Shown here piece after piece: positions 1-8,002 of a stretch of 64,000 nt of DNA; position 1 is the stretch's first letter, and each line of letters begins with the position of its first letter. The DNA is from Lentzea flava (GTDB lineage Bacteria; Actinomycetota; Actinomycetes; Mycobacteriales; Pseudonocardiaceae), in NCBI RefSeq assembly GCF_014648475.1, contig NZ_BMRE01000034.1:31613-95612 (forward strand). The letters are read 5' to 3'. The translations under genes were made by a program, and so were the position numbers. The notes below the pieces were generated by a model, which was not told where the DNA came from, searched no databases, and saw only the letters and a program-made list of their open reading frames with translations.

Positions 1-2
1 AG

Positions 3-245
3 GTCAGCGCGATGACCCGCAAGCTGGACAGGTCCCTCCAGGGCAAGCAGGTCCAGGACGACGTCAGCGAGGTCCTTCCCCGCCTGATGACCGCGGTGGG
101 CGACTTCGAGACCCACAGGTGCGGCGAAGTCCAGGTGGACAACGTGGCCAGCACGGACGCCCGCCAGTCGAAGTGCAACGAGGCGCTCATCGCCACGAGG
201 GGCGACCTGGGCTCGCTCTACTTCAGCGCGGACGTCCCCGGCTGA
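3..245 (+). CDS. C-terminal part of an unidentified protein (runs in from before the window)
   Basis: The frame is open from the first bases of the window to a TGA at 243-245, so at least 80 residues of a longer gene are present. An internal ATG at 12 is only a possible start and no ribosome site can be judged. The segment is soluble-looking, with mixed charge, two cysteines and no membrane stretch. I do not recognise the family. It ends 32 bases before dapD and could be cotranscribed with it. The gene call rests on codon pattern alone. Confidence 0.45.
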   Translation, partial: VSAMTRKLDRSLQGKQVQDDVSEVLPRLMTAVGDFETHRCGEVQVDNVASTDARQSKCNEALIATRGDLGSLYFSADVPG

Positions 246-277
246 ACCCTTCGTCGTCCGGACTAGGCTGAACCACC

Positions 278-1234
278 GTGAGCACCGCATACGGCATCGG
301 CTTGGCCACTGTGACCCCGGACGGCACCGTCCTCGACACCTGGTACCCGTCGCCAGTCCTGGGTGACGCAGGCGAGCCGGGCACCACCCGCCTGTCGTCC
401 GCCGAGATCGCGGAAGCACTCGGCGAATCCGCCGCCAAACTCCTCGGCGAGGACCTGGAGCGAGGCGTCGAGGTCGTCGGCGTCCGCGTGGCCGCCGATC
501 TGGAAGCCGCCCCGCGCGACACCTACGACGTCTGGCTGCGCCTCCACCTCCTCAGCCACCGCCTCATCAAGCCGCACGGCGCCAACCTGGACGGCATCTT
601 CGGCCTCCTGACCAACGTCGTGTGGACCAACCACGGCCCGTGCGCGGTGGACGGCTTCGAACAGACCCGCATCCGCCTGCGCGTGCGGGGCCCGGTCACC
701 GTCTACGGCGTCGACAAGTTCCCGCGCATGGTCGACTACGTGGTTCCGAGCGGCGTCCGCATCGCCGACGCCGACCGCGTGCGGCTCGGCGCCCACCTCG
801 CCGCGGGCACCACCGTCATGCACGAGGGCTTCGTCAACTTCAACGCGGGCACCCTCGGCAACAGCATGGTGGAGGGCCGCATCTCCGGCGGCGTGGTCGT
901 GGGCGACGGCTCCGACGTGGGCGGCGGCGCCTCGATCATGGGCACCCTGAGCGGCGGCGGCAAGCAGGTGATCAGCATCGGCGAACGCTGCCTCCTGGGC
1001 GCCAACTCGGGCCTCGGCATCTCGCTGGGCGACGACTGCGTCGTCGAAGCAGGCCTCTACGTCACCGCGGGCACCAAGGTGACCCTCCCGGACGGCGAGG
1101 TCGTCAAGGCCCACGCCCTGAGCGGCCAGAACAACCTGCTCTTCATCAGGGACTCGGTGACCGGCGCCGTCCTGGTCAAGCCGCGCAAGGGCACCGGTGT
1201 GGAGCTGAACGCCGCGCTGCACGCGAACGACTGA
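278..1234 (+). CDS. dapD: 2,3,4,5-tetrahydropyridine-2,6-dicarboxylate N-succinyltransferase
   Basis: DapD transfers succinyl from succinyl-CoA to tetrahydrodipicolinate in the succinylase branch of meso-diaminopimelate and lysine synthesis (cytoplasmic, trimeric). The 318-residue length and the N-terminus reading STAYGIGLATV fit the long actinobacterial DapD form. From about residue 160 there are left-handed beta-helix hexapeptide turns rich in Gly and small hydrophobics (for example GGVVVGDGSDVGGGASIMG), typical of this acyltransferase fold. Start is GTG at 278. dapC, the next succinylase-branch enzyme, lies convergently at 2264-3361, so two lysine genes are clustered. Confidence 0.93.
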   Translation: MSTAYGIGLATVTPDGTVLDTWYPSPVLGDAGEPGTTRLSSAEIAEALGESAAKLLGEDLERGVEVVGVRVAADLEAAPRDTYDVWLRLHLLSHRLIKPHGANLDGIFGLLTNVVWTNHGPCAVDGFEQTRIRLRVRGPVTVYGVDKFPRMVDYVVPSGVRIADADRVRLGAHLAAGTTVMHEGFVNFNAGTLGNSMVEGRISGGVVVGDGSDVGGGASIMGTLSGGGKQVISIGERCLLGANSGLGISLGDDCVVEAGLYVTAGTKVTLPDGEVVKAHALSGQNNLLFIRDSVTGAVLVKPRKGTGVELNAALHAND

Positions 1235-1240
1235 GCAACA

Positions 1241-1259
1241 CTGTTCTTGGACTGAACAG
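1241..1259. promoter_or_regulatory. Short dyad between dapD and the AlbA_2 gene (possible operator)
   Basis: CTGTTC at 1241-1246 is mirrored by GAACAG at 1254-1259 around a 7-base centre, just after the dapD stop and about 80 bases before the next start. It could be a protein-binding dyad or part of a transcript end. Six-base arms can occur by chance. Confidence 0.2.
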
Positions 1260-1278
1260 GGAGGAAACTCGGTGTCTG

Positions 1279-1308
1279 GGGCCCGGTCTGCGCAGGCAGA
1301 CTGGGCCC
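1279..1308 (+). terminator. GC-rich hairpin after dapD
   Basis: Arms 1279-1291 and 1296-1308 pair over 13 positions, with one G-U pair, around a GCAG loop. There is no T-run, which is common for actinobacterial terminators. It lies between dapD and the next gene on the same strand and probably ends or attenuates the dapD transcript. Confidence 0.55.
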
Positions 1309-1340
1309 GTGTCGTCTGAGGGCCGTCGCGGGAGGTGCAC

Positions 1341-2246
1341 GTGCTGAAGCAGCGGATCGAGCTGAACGCTCGCGCCGCGATCGAGCGTGCTCTGGAGGGC
1401 GCGCAGTCCGAGGACTCCTTCGTGGAGTTCAAGACGCAGTGGCCGGTCGACCACGGCAAGGCGGCCAGACAGATCGCCGCCCTCTGCAACGCCGCCCGCG
1501 GGTCCGAGGCGATGTGGGTCGTCGGTGTCGACGAGAAGGGCAGATACGTCAAGGGCGCTCTCGCCGAGGAGCTGTCGAGCTGGTGGCCCAGGGTGGAGAG
1601 CCACTTCGACGGCGTGGCGCCCGGCCTCACCACCGTCGCGTTCGACTGGGCGCCCGGCAGGACCGTCGTCGTCCTCAGCCTGCAGACCGACAACGCGCCG
1701 TACGTCTTCGTCACGAAGAAGGAGCCCTACAGCAGGGAGATCCCGTGGCGCTCCGGCGAGCGCACGAGGAGCGCCAGGCGAGGCGAGGTGCTGGAACTGC
1801 TCGTCCCCAAGCTGGACATGCCCGGCTGGGAGTTCGTCAGCGCGCGGGCCACGCTCAGCCAGCACTCACCGACGCTGCGGTTCGAGGGTGACCTCTACCT
1901 GGAGACGAACCAGCCGCTCTCGCTGCCCCACCACCGGTGCCACTCGTACGCGACGTACGGGCTCGACGCCGAGACGGTCGACCTGGCGTTCAGCTTCCGC
2001 ACGAACACGCGGGACGTGCGGGCCGTGGAGCGGGTCGTGCGGGTCGCGGAGCCGGCCGTGCTCCACGTCAGCGCGGACGCCGACGTGGAGCTGGACGCGT
2101 TTCAGGACCTCTGGGACCTGCACTGGCACCTCGTGCTGGGCCTCGGCCTGAGCGGTGACTCGATCAGCACGAGCGTCCGGCTCACGACGGACGCGGTGCC
2201 GCCGAACCAGTTCACGCGCCGGGTGTGGTCAGCGCTCAAGCCCTGA
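1341..2246 (+). CDS. AlbA_2/Schlafen-like (divergent AAA_4) ATP-binding domain protein
   Basis: A protein of about 301 residues. The N-terminal half matches the AlbA_2 pattern: ESFVEFK-like element (SEDSFVEFK), an alanine-rich helix ending CNAARG, then MWVVGVDEKG, and further on KKEPYSREIPWRSGERTR. AlbA_2 domains occur in putative transcriptional regulators, Schlafen-type proteins and some defence proteins. The C-terminal 120 residues are unrecognised and beta-rich. I prefer GTG 1341 because GGAGG at 1331-1335 is spaced 5 bases from it; GTG 1335 overlaps that site. It stands alone between dapD and the convergent dapC. The biochemical role is unknown. Confidence 0.75.
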   Translation: MLKQRIELNARAAIERALEGAQSEDSFVEFKTQWPVDHGKAARQIAALCNAARGSEAMWVVGVDEKGRYVKGALAEELSSWWPRVESHFDGVAPGLTTVAFDWAPGRTVVVLSLQTDNAPYVFVTKKEPYSREIPWRSGERTRSARRGEVLELLVPKLDMPGWEFVSARATLSQHSPTLRFEGDLYLETNQPLSLPHHRCHSYATYGLDAETVDLAFSFRTNTRDVRAVERVVRVAEPAVLHVSADADVELDAFQDLWDLHWHLVLGLGLSGDSISTSVRLTTDAVPPNQFTRRVWSALKP

Positions 2247-2263
2247 AAGTCAGGCGCTGAAGA

Positions 2264-3361
2264 TCAGGCGCTGAGGCGCTCGACGGCGGCGGCGACCCGC
2301 TCGTCGGTGGCCGTGAGGGCGATCCGCACGTGCTGGGCGCCCGCCGGTCCGTAGAACGTGCCGGGAGCGGCCAGGATGCCGCGGTCGGCCAGCCAGGAGA
2401 TCGTCTCCCAGGCGTCCTCACCGCGGGACGACCACAGGTACAGGCCGGCTTCGGAGTGCGTCACCGTGAACCCGGCCGCCTCCAGCGCGGGCTTGAGCAC
2501 CTGGCGCCGGGCGAGGTAGCGGGCCCGCTGCTCGACCACGTGGGTGTCGTCCTCGAGCGCGGCCCGCATGGCTTCCTGCACCGGCCGCGGCACCATCATG
2601 CCGGCGTGCTTGCGCAGCTCCAGCAGGCCGGCGACCAGCTCGGGGTCGCCGGTGACGAACCCGGCCCGGTAGCCCGCCAGCGAGGACGTCTTCGACAGCG
2701 AGTGCACGGCGAGCACGCCGTCGAAGGAGTCCACAACGGACGGATGCAGCACCGACACCGGCGAGGCGTCCCACGGCAGCGAGAGGTAGCACTCGTCGGA
2801 GGCCACCACCGCGCCGAGCTCACGGGCCGCGGCGACGGCGTCGCGCAGCTGCCCGGCCGACAGCACGCGCCCGGTCGGGTTCGACGGCGAGTTCAGCCAC
2901 ACGAGCTTCGTGCCCGCGGGCGGCAGTTCGCCGTCGGCCAGGCGCACGACCTCGGCACCCGCCAGCAGCGCGCCCACCTCGTAGGTCGGGTACGCCACAG
3001 CGGGCACGGCCACGACGTCGCCGGGACCGACACCGAGCAGCGTCGGCAGCCACGCCACGAGCTCCTTGGAGCCGATCGTGGGCAGCACGGCCTGTTCCGA
3101 CAGCCCGGTGATGCCGTAGCGGCGCTCAGCGGCGGCCACGAAGGCGGCACGCAGCTCCGGAGTGCCGTGGGTGGTCGGGTAACCGGGGATGTCGGCGACC
3201 GACGACAACGCGGACTGGATCACCGCGGGAACCGGGTCGACGGGCGTGCCGACGGACAGGTCGACCACGCCACCGGGGTGCTTGCGCGCCTTGGCGGCGT
3301 GGTCGGCCAGCGAATCCCACGGGAAGTCCGGCAGAGCCGGCCCCCTGCGCGTGCGGATCAA
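2264..3361 (-). CDS. dapC: Succinyldiaminopimelate transaminase (class I/II PLP aminotransferase)
   Basis: Makes N-succinyl-LL-2,6-diaminopimelate from the keto precursor with glutamate as donor (lysine/DAP pathway, cytoplasm). At 365 residues it fits the family. Visible are the N-terminal PDFPWDSL, GYPTTHGTPELR near 60, NSPSNPTG near 157, the DECY motif near 190, and the PLP-lysine site SLSKTSSLAGYR with Lys near 224. The start is TTG 3361, overlapping the fdxA TGA by four bases, which indicates translational coupling. The fdxA-dapC pairing is conserved in mycobacteria and relatives, supporting DapC over a generic aminotransferase. Confidence 0.9.
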   Translation of the reverse strand: MIRTRRGPALPDFPWDSLADHAAKARKHPGGVVDLSVGTPVDPVPAVIQSALSSVADIPGYPTTHGTPELRAAFVAAAERRYGITGLSEQAVLPTIGSKELVAWLPTLLGVGPGDVVAVPAVAYPTYEVGALLAGAEVVRLADGELPPAGTKLVWLNSPSNPTGRVLSAGQLRDAVAAARELGAVVASDECYLSLPWDASPVSVLHPSVVDSFDGVLAVHSLSKTSSLAGYRAGFVTGDPELVAGLLELRKHAGMMVPRPVQEAMRAALEDDTHVVEQRARYLARRQVLKPALEAAGFTVTHSEAGLYLWSSRGEDAWETISWLADRGILAAPGTFYGPAGAQHVRIALTATDERVAAAVERLSA

Positions 3362-3684
3362 TGCCCCTCGGCCTGCGGTTCGAGGGCCTTGATGAACTGC
3401 GGGTCGTTGCTCACCTTGCCGACCTTCGAGGCGCCACCGGGCGAGCCGAGCTCTTCGAAGAAGTCCGCGTTCGCCTTGGTGTAGTCCTTCCACTCGTCGG
3501 GGACGTCGTCCTCGTAGTAGATGGCCTCCACCGGGCACACGGGCTCGCACGCGCCACAGTCCACGCACTCGTCCGGGTGGATGTAGAGCATCCGGTCGCC
3601 TTCGTAGATGCAGTCGACGGGGCACTCTTCGATGCACGCCTTGTCGAGCACGTCCACGCACGGCTGGGCGATCACATAGGTCAC
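3358..3684 (-). CDS. fdxA: Seven-iron ferredoxin (FdxA/FdxC type)
   Basis: A 108-residue ferredoxin, a low-potential cytoplasmic electron carrier. The first cluster region has C-x7-C-x3-C-P (Cys 9, 17, 21) and the second C-x2-C-x2-C-x3-C-P (Cys 40, 43, 46, 50), the pattern of [3Fe-4S][4Fe-4S] proteins of actinobacteria. The start is GTG 3684, giving an N-terminus TYVIAQPCVDVLD, with GGAG seven bases upstream. It is first in a two-gene unit with dapC. The ferredoxin has no obvious role in DapC chemistry, but the linkage is conserved. Confidence 0.95.
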   Translation of the reverse strand: MTYVIAQPCVDVLDKACIEECPVDCIYEGDRMLYIHPDECVDCGACEPVCPVEAIYYEDDVPDEWKDYTKANADFFEELGSPGGASKVGKVSNDPQFIKALEPQAEGH

Positions 3685-3829
3685 TGCGCTCTCCAACTTC
3701 CTCTGGTCCACACCGCGCAAGCCGGAGAGTACGCGGCACGTTCGAGTATCACCCGGTCAGGCTTGCCTTATCTGCACGGTGTTCCACGTCACTCCACCTG
3801 CTGGGACGAGCTTGGGACAGGATGACGGC

Positions 3830-4552
3830 GTGCACACCGTGGATCACCTGGAATCACTCTGCGCGCGAGCGTGGCCCGCCCTGGCGGAAGTCTCGCTCGG
3901 GGATTGGTCGATGCGTGCCGCAGCCGGGTTCACCGGCCGCGCCAACAGCACGCTGACCTGCGGAGATCCCGGAATGCCCGTGCCGGACGCGCTGGCCGTC
4001 ACCGAAGGGTTCGCGCGCGAGCACGGCATCAAACCCACCGCGCACGTCGTCATCGGTTCGACCCACGAGCAAGCCATCCGCGAGGCGGGCTGGATCGTCG
4101 ACCTCGACCACCCCGGCGGGGCCGAGTCGCTGGTGATGACCGGCCAGCTGGAGAAGTTCGCCGAGGGCGAAGCCGACAGCCGTGATCTTCCCGGATGGTG
4201 GGAACTCACGGCCGGATCCGAGGTCTCCGACGCCCACCGGCACGTGCTGGGCTCGGGCGAGAAGGTGTGCTTCGCGAGCCTCACGGAGGACGACGAGGTG
4301 GTCGCGGCCGTGCGGGGCGCCGTCGTCGAGGACGTGCTGCACGTGGCCCGGCTGGCCGTACGACCGTCACACCGCCGCAAGGGCCTGGCGAGGCAGCTGA
4401 TGGGCGAACTGGCGGGCTGGGGCATGGCTCAAGGCGCCACGACGTGCGTGCTGCAGGTCGCCGAGCACAACGAGCCGGCGATCCGGCTGTACTCGGAGCT
4501 CGGCTGCACCGAGCACCACCGCTACCGCTACTGGGTGCCCGCGGTCTCGTAG
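3830..4552 (+). CDS. GNAT family N-acetyltransferase
   Basis: About 240 residues. The C-terminal third carries the acetyl-CoA-binding GNAT core: VARLAVRPSHRRKGLARQL (motif A with R-x-x-G-x-A) followed by VLQVAEHNEPAIRLYSELG and HHRYRYW. The N-terminal half (LCARAWPALAEVSLGDWSMR, then GFTGRANS) resembles a second, degenerate GNAT lobe found in actinobacterial proteins of this kind. The start is uncertain: GTG 3830 is preferred, GTG 3839 possible. The substrate cannot be read. It is divergent from fdxA-dapC, and its 3' end overlaps the opposite-strand membrane protein gene by 25 bases. Confidence 0.85.
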   Translation: MHTVDHLESLCARAWPALAEVSLGDWSMRAAAGFTGRANSTLTCGDPGMPVPDALAVTEGFAREHGIKPTAHVVIGSTHEQAIREAGWIVDLDHPGGAESLVMTGQLEKFAEGEADSRDLPGWWELTAGSEVSDAHRHVLGSGEKVCFASLTEDDEVVAAVRGAVVEDVLHVARLAVRPSHRRKGLARQLMGELAGWGMAQGATTCVLQVAEHNEPAIRLYSELGCTEHHRYRYWVPAVS

Positions 4553-4962
4553 AGGCCGGGCCGGTGGGCCGCGTTGCGCGCCATCACAGCGCCCACGGCC
4601 ACCGCCCCCGTCAGCGCGCCGCCCGCGAGCAGCAGCAGCCCGCGCCAGTCCTGCAGAAGCAGGACGGGACTGCCCGCGGCGTGGCCGGGCTCGAAGTAGC
4701 CGAACCACATCAGCGTGAAGAACCACACCAGCAACGGCGACGCGGCGGTCAGCACCCGTTCGGACAGCGCGGCCGCCCACGACACCAGCAGAGGTGTGGT
4801 GAAAACGGCCACCGCGATCGTGACGGGGAAGGGCAGATCCCCGAGCTTCGGCAGCAGCGTGCCGTCGAAGCGCAGGGGCAGGAACATCGTTTCCAGCACG
4901 GCGAGCACCGCTGCCTCGACGTTCAGAAGCAGCAGGAAGACGACTCGCCAGCTACCGGTCAC
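4528..4962 (-). CDS. Conserved hypothetical membrane protein
   Basis: 144 residues with about four hydrophobic helices (residues near 6-28, 48-64, 72-90 and 105-125) and short polar loops, so an integral membrane protein with no catalytic motif visible. It starts inside the 3' end of mshB (11-base overlap), so it is cotranscribed with it; a small membrane gene next to mshB recurs in actinobacteria. Its end overlaps the convergent GNAT gene. Function unknown. Confidence 0.8.
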   Translation of the reverse strand: MTGSWRVVFLLLLNVEAAVLAVLETMFLPLRFDGTLLPKLGDLPFPVTIAVAVFTTPLLVSWAAALSERVLTAASPLLVWFFTLMWFGYFEPGHAAGSPVLLLQDWRGLLLLAGGALTGAVAVGAVMARNAAHRPGLYETAGTQ

Positions 4963-5788
4963 TCAGTCCTCCGAACAGATCCGTGGCCGCGCCTTCGGCC
5001 GACCCCTTCGCCAGCACGTAGTACTCGGCACCGACCAGCGGCTGAGCGATGTTGTTCGACAGCGCGTACCCGCTGTCCCACACACTGACCTGCGTCGAGT
5101 GTGCACGCAACGCACGGCGCTTCGCCGTCAGGTGCTCGGACACGTCGATCACGGTGGTGATCTCCTCGTCCGGGGTCACCGGCAGCTCACCGGGCTCGGG
5201 CAGCCGGAACGGCTCTGGCACGTTCTCCAGCGCCTTCACCCCGGCGTCCGTGGCGTCGCGGGACGTCACGGCGTAGAAGACCCGCTCGACGTCGGAAACC
5301 TGGGCGCACGCGGCAACCGTGATCTCGTGCGCGCGGATGTGGTCCGGGTGGCCGTAGCCGCCGAACGCGTCGTAGCTCACGACGACCTGAGGCTTGACCT
5401 CGCGCAGGATCTCGACCAGCTGGGCGGTCTGCTCGTCCAGCGAGCCCTGGATGAACGCGCGCGGGTGGGCGTTGGACGGCACGTCGACCATGCCGGAGTC
5501 GCGCCACCGGCCGATGCCGCCGAGGAATCTGTGGTCGGTCACGCCGAGCGCGGCGCAGGCTGATCTCAACTCACCCACGCGGTACCCGCCCAGCTGGTCG
5601 GCGGCGTCGGCGGCGAGGTGCGCCAGCGCGGGCGGGATGATCTCGCCCTCTTCGCCCAGCGTGCAGGTGACGACAGTGACGTGCGCGCCCGCCGAGGCGT
5701 AGCGCGCGATGGTGCCGCCCGTCCAGAGACTCTCGTCGTCCGGGTGGGCGTGCACGAAGAGCAACCGTGGTGGGGCAGTCAGCGTCAC
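4952..5788 (-). CDS. mshB: N-acetyl-1-D-myo-inositol-2-amino-2-deoxy-alpha-D-glucopyranoside deacetylase
   Basis: MshB removes the acetyl group from GlcNAc-inositol, the second committed step of mycothiol synthesis, and is a zinc enzyme of the LmbE/PIG-L family. Zinc and catalytic motif AHPDDES is at residues 14-20 (His15, Asp17/18) and the second metal-ligand motif GYGHPDHIRAHE is near residue 148. At 278 residues it has the expected length (M. tuberculosis about 303). The start is GTG 5788 without a clear ribosome site. It is followed by an overlapping membrane protein gene. Its presence marks the host as a mycothiol-producing actinobacterium. Confidence 0.93.
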   Translation of the reverse strand: MTLTAPPRLLFVHAHPDDESLWTGGTIARYASAGAHVTVVTCTLGEEGEIIPPALAHLAADAADQLGGYRVGELRSACAALGVTDHRFLGGIGRWRDSGMVDVPSNAHPRAFIQGSLDEQTAQLVEILREVKPQVVVSYDAFGGYGHPDHIRAHEITVAACAQVSDVERVFYAVTSRDATDAGVKALENVPEPFRLPEPGELPVTPDEEITTVIDVSEHLTAKRRALRAHSTQVSVWDSGYALSNNIAQPLVGAEYYVLAKGSAEGAATDLFGGLSDR

Positions 5789-5799
5789 CGGAAAAGAGT

Positions 5800-5835
5800 A
5801 AAGGCCGCCTTCATCGGATGATAAAGGCGGCCTTT
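5800..5835. terminator. Bidirectional-looking terminator between the ABC importer operon and mshB
   Basis: Perfect 12-base arms, AAAGGCCGCCTT at 5800-5811 and its complement at 5824-5835, with a 12-base loop and A/T ends on both sides. It lies between dppF-like 5850 and mshB start 5788, both minus strand, and should end the long importer transcript. Confidence 0.85.
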
Positions 5836-5849
5836 GCTAAGGATCTGGA

Positions 5850-6842
5850 TCAGACCACCGAGCGTTCCTCCGCGAAGTGGCACGCGGACAGCGTTCCGTC
5901 CGGCCCGCCACGCAGTTCCAGCTTCGGTTCCTCGGTGGCGCAGATGTCCTGGGCCTTCCAGCAGCGGGTGCGGAACCGGCAGCCCGACGGCGGGTTGACC
6001 GGCGACGGCACGTCACCGGTCAGCACGATCCGCTGACGCTTGCGCTCCTGCTTGGGATCCGGCATCGGCACCGCGGACAGCAACGCCTGGGTGTACGGGT
6101 GCATCGGCCGGTTGTAGATGGCCTCGCGCTCGCCCATCTCGATGATCTTGCCGAGGTACATCACCGCCACGCGGTCGGAGATGTGCCGCACCACCGAGAG
6201 GTCGTGCGCGACGAACAGGTACGCGAGCCCGAGCCGTTCCTGCAGTTCCTCCAACAGGTTCACGACACCGGCCTGCACCGAGACGTCCAAAGCGGACACC
6301 GGTTCGTCCAGCACCAGGAACCGCGGGTTCAGCGCGAGCGCCCGTGCGATGCCGATGCGCTGGCGCTGGCCGCCGGAGAACTCGTGCGGGTAACGGTTGC
6401 GGTGCTCGGGGTTCAGGCCCACGAGCTCCATCAGCTCGTTGACCCGCCGCTGCACGCCGCCTTCGACACCGTGGATCCGCAACGGTTCCGCGATGATGTC
6501 GTTGACCTGCCACTTGGGGTTCAGCGACGCGTACGGGTCCTGGAAGACGATCTGGATGTCCTTGCGCAACGGCCGCAACTGCTTGGCGCTCATGGACGTG
6601 AGCTCGCGGCCCTCGAACTTCACCGAGCCCGAGGTCGGCTTGTGCAGCTGCAGGATCGCGCGCCCGGTCGTGGACTTGCCGCAGCCGGACTCGCCGACGA
6701 GGCCGAGCGTCTCACCGGGGTGCAGCGAGAACGACACCCCGGACACGGCCTGCACCGTGCCGATGGTGCGCGGGATGATTCCCTGGCCCCGCACGGGGAA
6801 CTCCTTGACGAGGTCGGTGACCTCCAACAGCGGAGCGGTCAC
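5850..6842 (-). CDS. Peptide-type ABC transporter ATP-binding protein (second ATPase, DppF/OppF type)
   Basis: 330-residue cytoplasmic ATPase of the oligopeptide/dipeptide/nickel importer class. Walker A GESGCGKST near 53, signature FSGGQRQRIGIARAL near 160, Walker B FLVLDEPVSALD, and the C-terminal OppD/F tail with the Cys-containing stretch RFRTRCWKAQDICATEEP, which in this family can bind an iron-sulphur cluster. GTG start overlaps the previous ATPase stop by four bases. It is the last gene of the five-gene importer operon and is followed by the terminator at 5800-5835. Confidence 0.93.
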   Translation of the reverse strand: MTAPLLEVTDLVKEFPVRGQGIIPRTIGTVQAVSGVSFSLHPGETLGLVGESGCGKSTTGRAILQLHKPTSGSVKFEGRELTSMSAKQLRPLRKDIQIVFQDPYASLNPKWQVNDIIAEPLRIHGVEGGVQRRVNELMELVGLNPEHRNRYPHEFSGGQRQRIGIARALALNPRFLVLDEPVSALDVSVQAGVVNLLEELQERLGLAYLFVAHDLSVVRHISDRVAVMYLGKIIEMGEREAIYNRPMHPYTQALLSAVPMPDPKQERKRQRIVLTGDVPSPVNPPSGCRFRTRCWKAQDICATEEPKLELRGGPDGTLSACHFAEERSVV

Positions 6843-8002
6843 TTCGCCTCCTCATCAGACACCAGAGTTCCGTGCACTGCGGTCACTTCGAGCGACTCGT
6901 CGGGGTTCGCGGCGGCGAACACCGCCGGGTTCTCCACCGTGCCGATCTCGTCGTGCAGGAACAGCCGCTGCGGCTGCTCGATGGTCGCCAGGTGCTCCCA
7001 GCGGTGGCAGCGCGTCGTGTGGTTCGGCGCGCCGGCCTCCTCCAGCAGCGGCTCCCACTCGTGGCACACGTCGGCGACGAGCGGGCAGCGCGGCGAGAAC
7101 GAGCACCCGGTCGGCAGGTTCACGAGCGAGGGCGGGGCGCCCTTGATCGGCGTGAGCCGCTTGCCCAAAGTGGACGGATTCGGGACGGAGCCCAGAAGTC
7201 CCACGGTGTAAGGCATCCGGGGTCGTTCGAAGACGTCGTCGACCGGGCCGGACTCGACCACGGTGCCGCCGTACATCACCTGCACGCGGTTGACCATGCC
7301 CGCGACCACGCCGAGGTCGTGCGTGATCATGATGATCGCCGCGTCGGTCTCGGACTGGATGCGCAGCATGGTGTCGAGGATCTGCGCCTGCACCGTCACG
7401 TCGAGCGCGGTGGTCGGCTCGTCGGCGATGATCACGCTGGGGTCGTTGATGATCGCCATCGCGATGACCACGCGCTGCCGCATGCCGCCGGAGAACTCGT
7501 GCGGGTACTGAGCCGCGCGCTTGTCCGGCTGCGGGATGCCGACGAGTTCCAGTGCCTCGACCGCCTTGGCCCACGCCGCCTTCTTGGAGACGTTGTGGTG
7601 CGCGCGGTAGGTCTCGGCGAGCTGCCACCCCACGGTGTAGACGGGGTTCAGCGACGTCATCGGGTCCTGGAAGATCATCGAGATGTGCTTGCTGCGGAAC
7701 GGCTGCATCTGCTTGTAGCTGCGGCCGTTCAGCTCCTCACCGCGGTAGCGGATCGAACCCTCGATGATCGCGTTCTTGGGCAGCAGGCCCATGATCGCCA
7801 TGGAGGACACCGACTTGCCGGAACCCGACTCGCCGACGATCCCCAGCACGTCGCCGGGGTTGAGGTCGAACGAGACGTTGCGCACGGCGCGGACGTCTCC
7901 GTCGTCGGTCGGGAACGTGACCGAGAGGTCCTTGACCGAGAGCAGCGGCGAGGTGGTGCTGGAGGGCAGGAAGTCCTCCGACAGTTCGGAAACACTCGTC
8001 AT
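6839..8002 (-). CDS. Peptide-type ABC transporter ATP-binding protein (first ATPase, DppD/OppD type)
   Basis: 387 residues. Walker A GESGSGKSV near 55, signature FSGGMRQRVVIAMAI near 170, Walker B VIIADEPTTALD, switch His in MITHDLGVVAG, and the OppD/F C-terminal extension with SFSPRCPLVADVC. A C-terminal tail of about 45 residues beyond the usual end is acidic and unrecognised. ATG 8002 shares one base with the permease stop (TGATG). It should pair with the 5850-6842 ATPase as a heterodimer energising the two permeases. Confidence 0.93.
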   Translation of the reverse strand: MTSVSELSEDFLPSSTTSPLLSVKDLSVTFPTDDGDVRAVRNVSFDLNPGDVLGIVGESGSGKSVSSMAIMGLLPKNAIIEGSIRYRGEELNGRSYKQMQPFRSKHISMIFQDPMTSLNPVYTVGWQLAETYRAHHNVSKKAAWAKAVEALELVGIPQPDKRAAQYPHEFSGGMRQRVVIAMAIINDPSVIIADEPTTALDVTVQAQILDTMLRIQSETDAAIIMITHDLGVVAGMVNRVQVMYGGTVVESGPVDDVFERPRMPYTVGLLGSVPNPSTLGKRLTPIKGAPPSLVNLPTGCSFSPRCPLVADVCHEWEPLLEEAGAPNHTTRCHRWEHLATIEQPQRLFLHDEIGTVENPAVFAAANPDESLEVTAVHGTLVSDEEAK

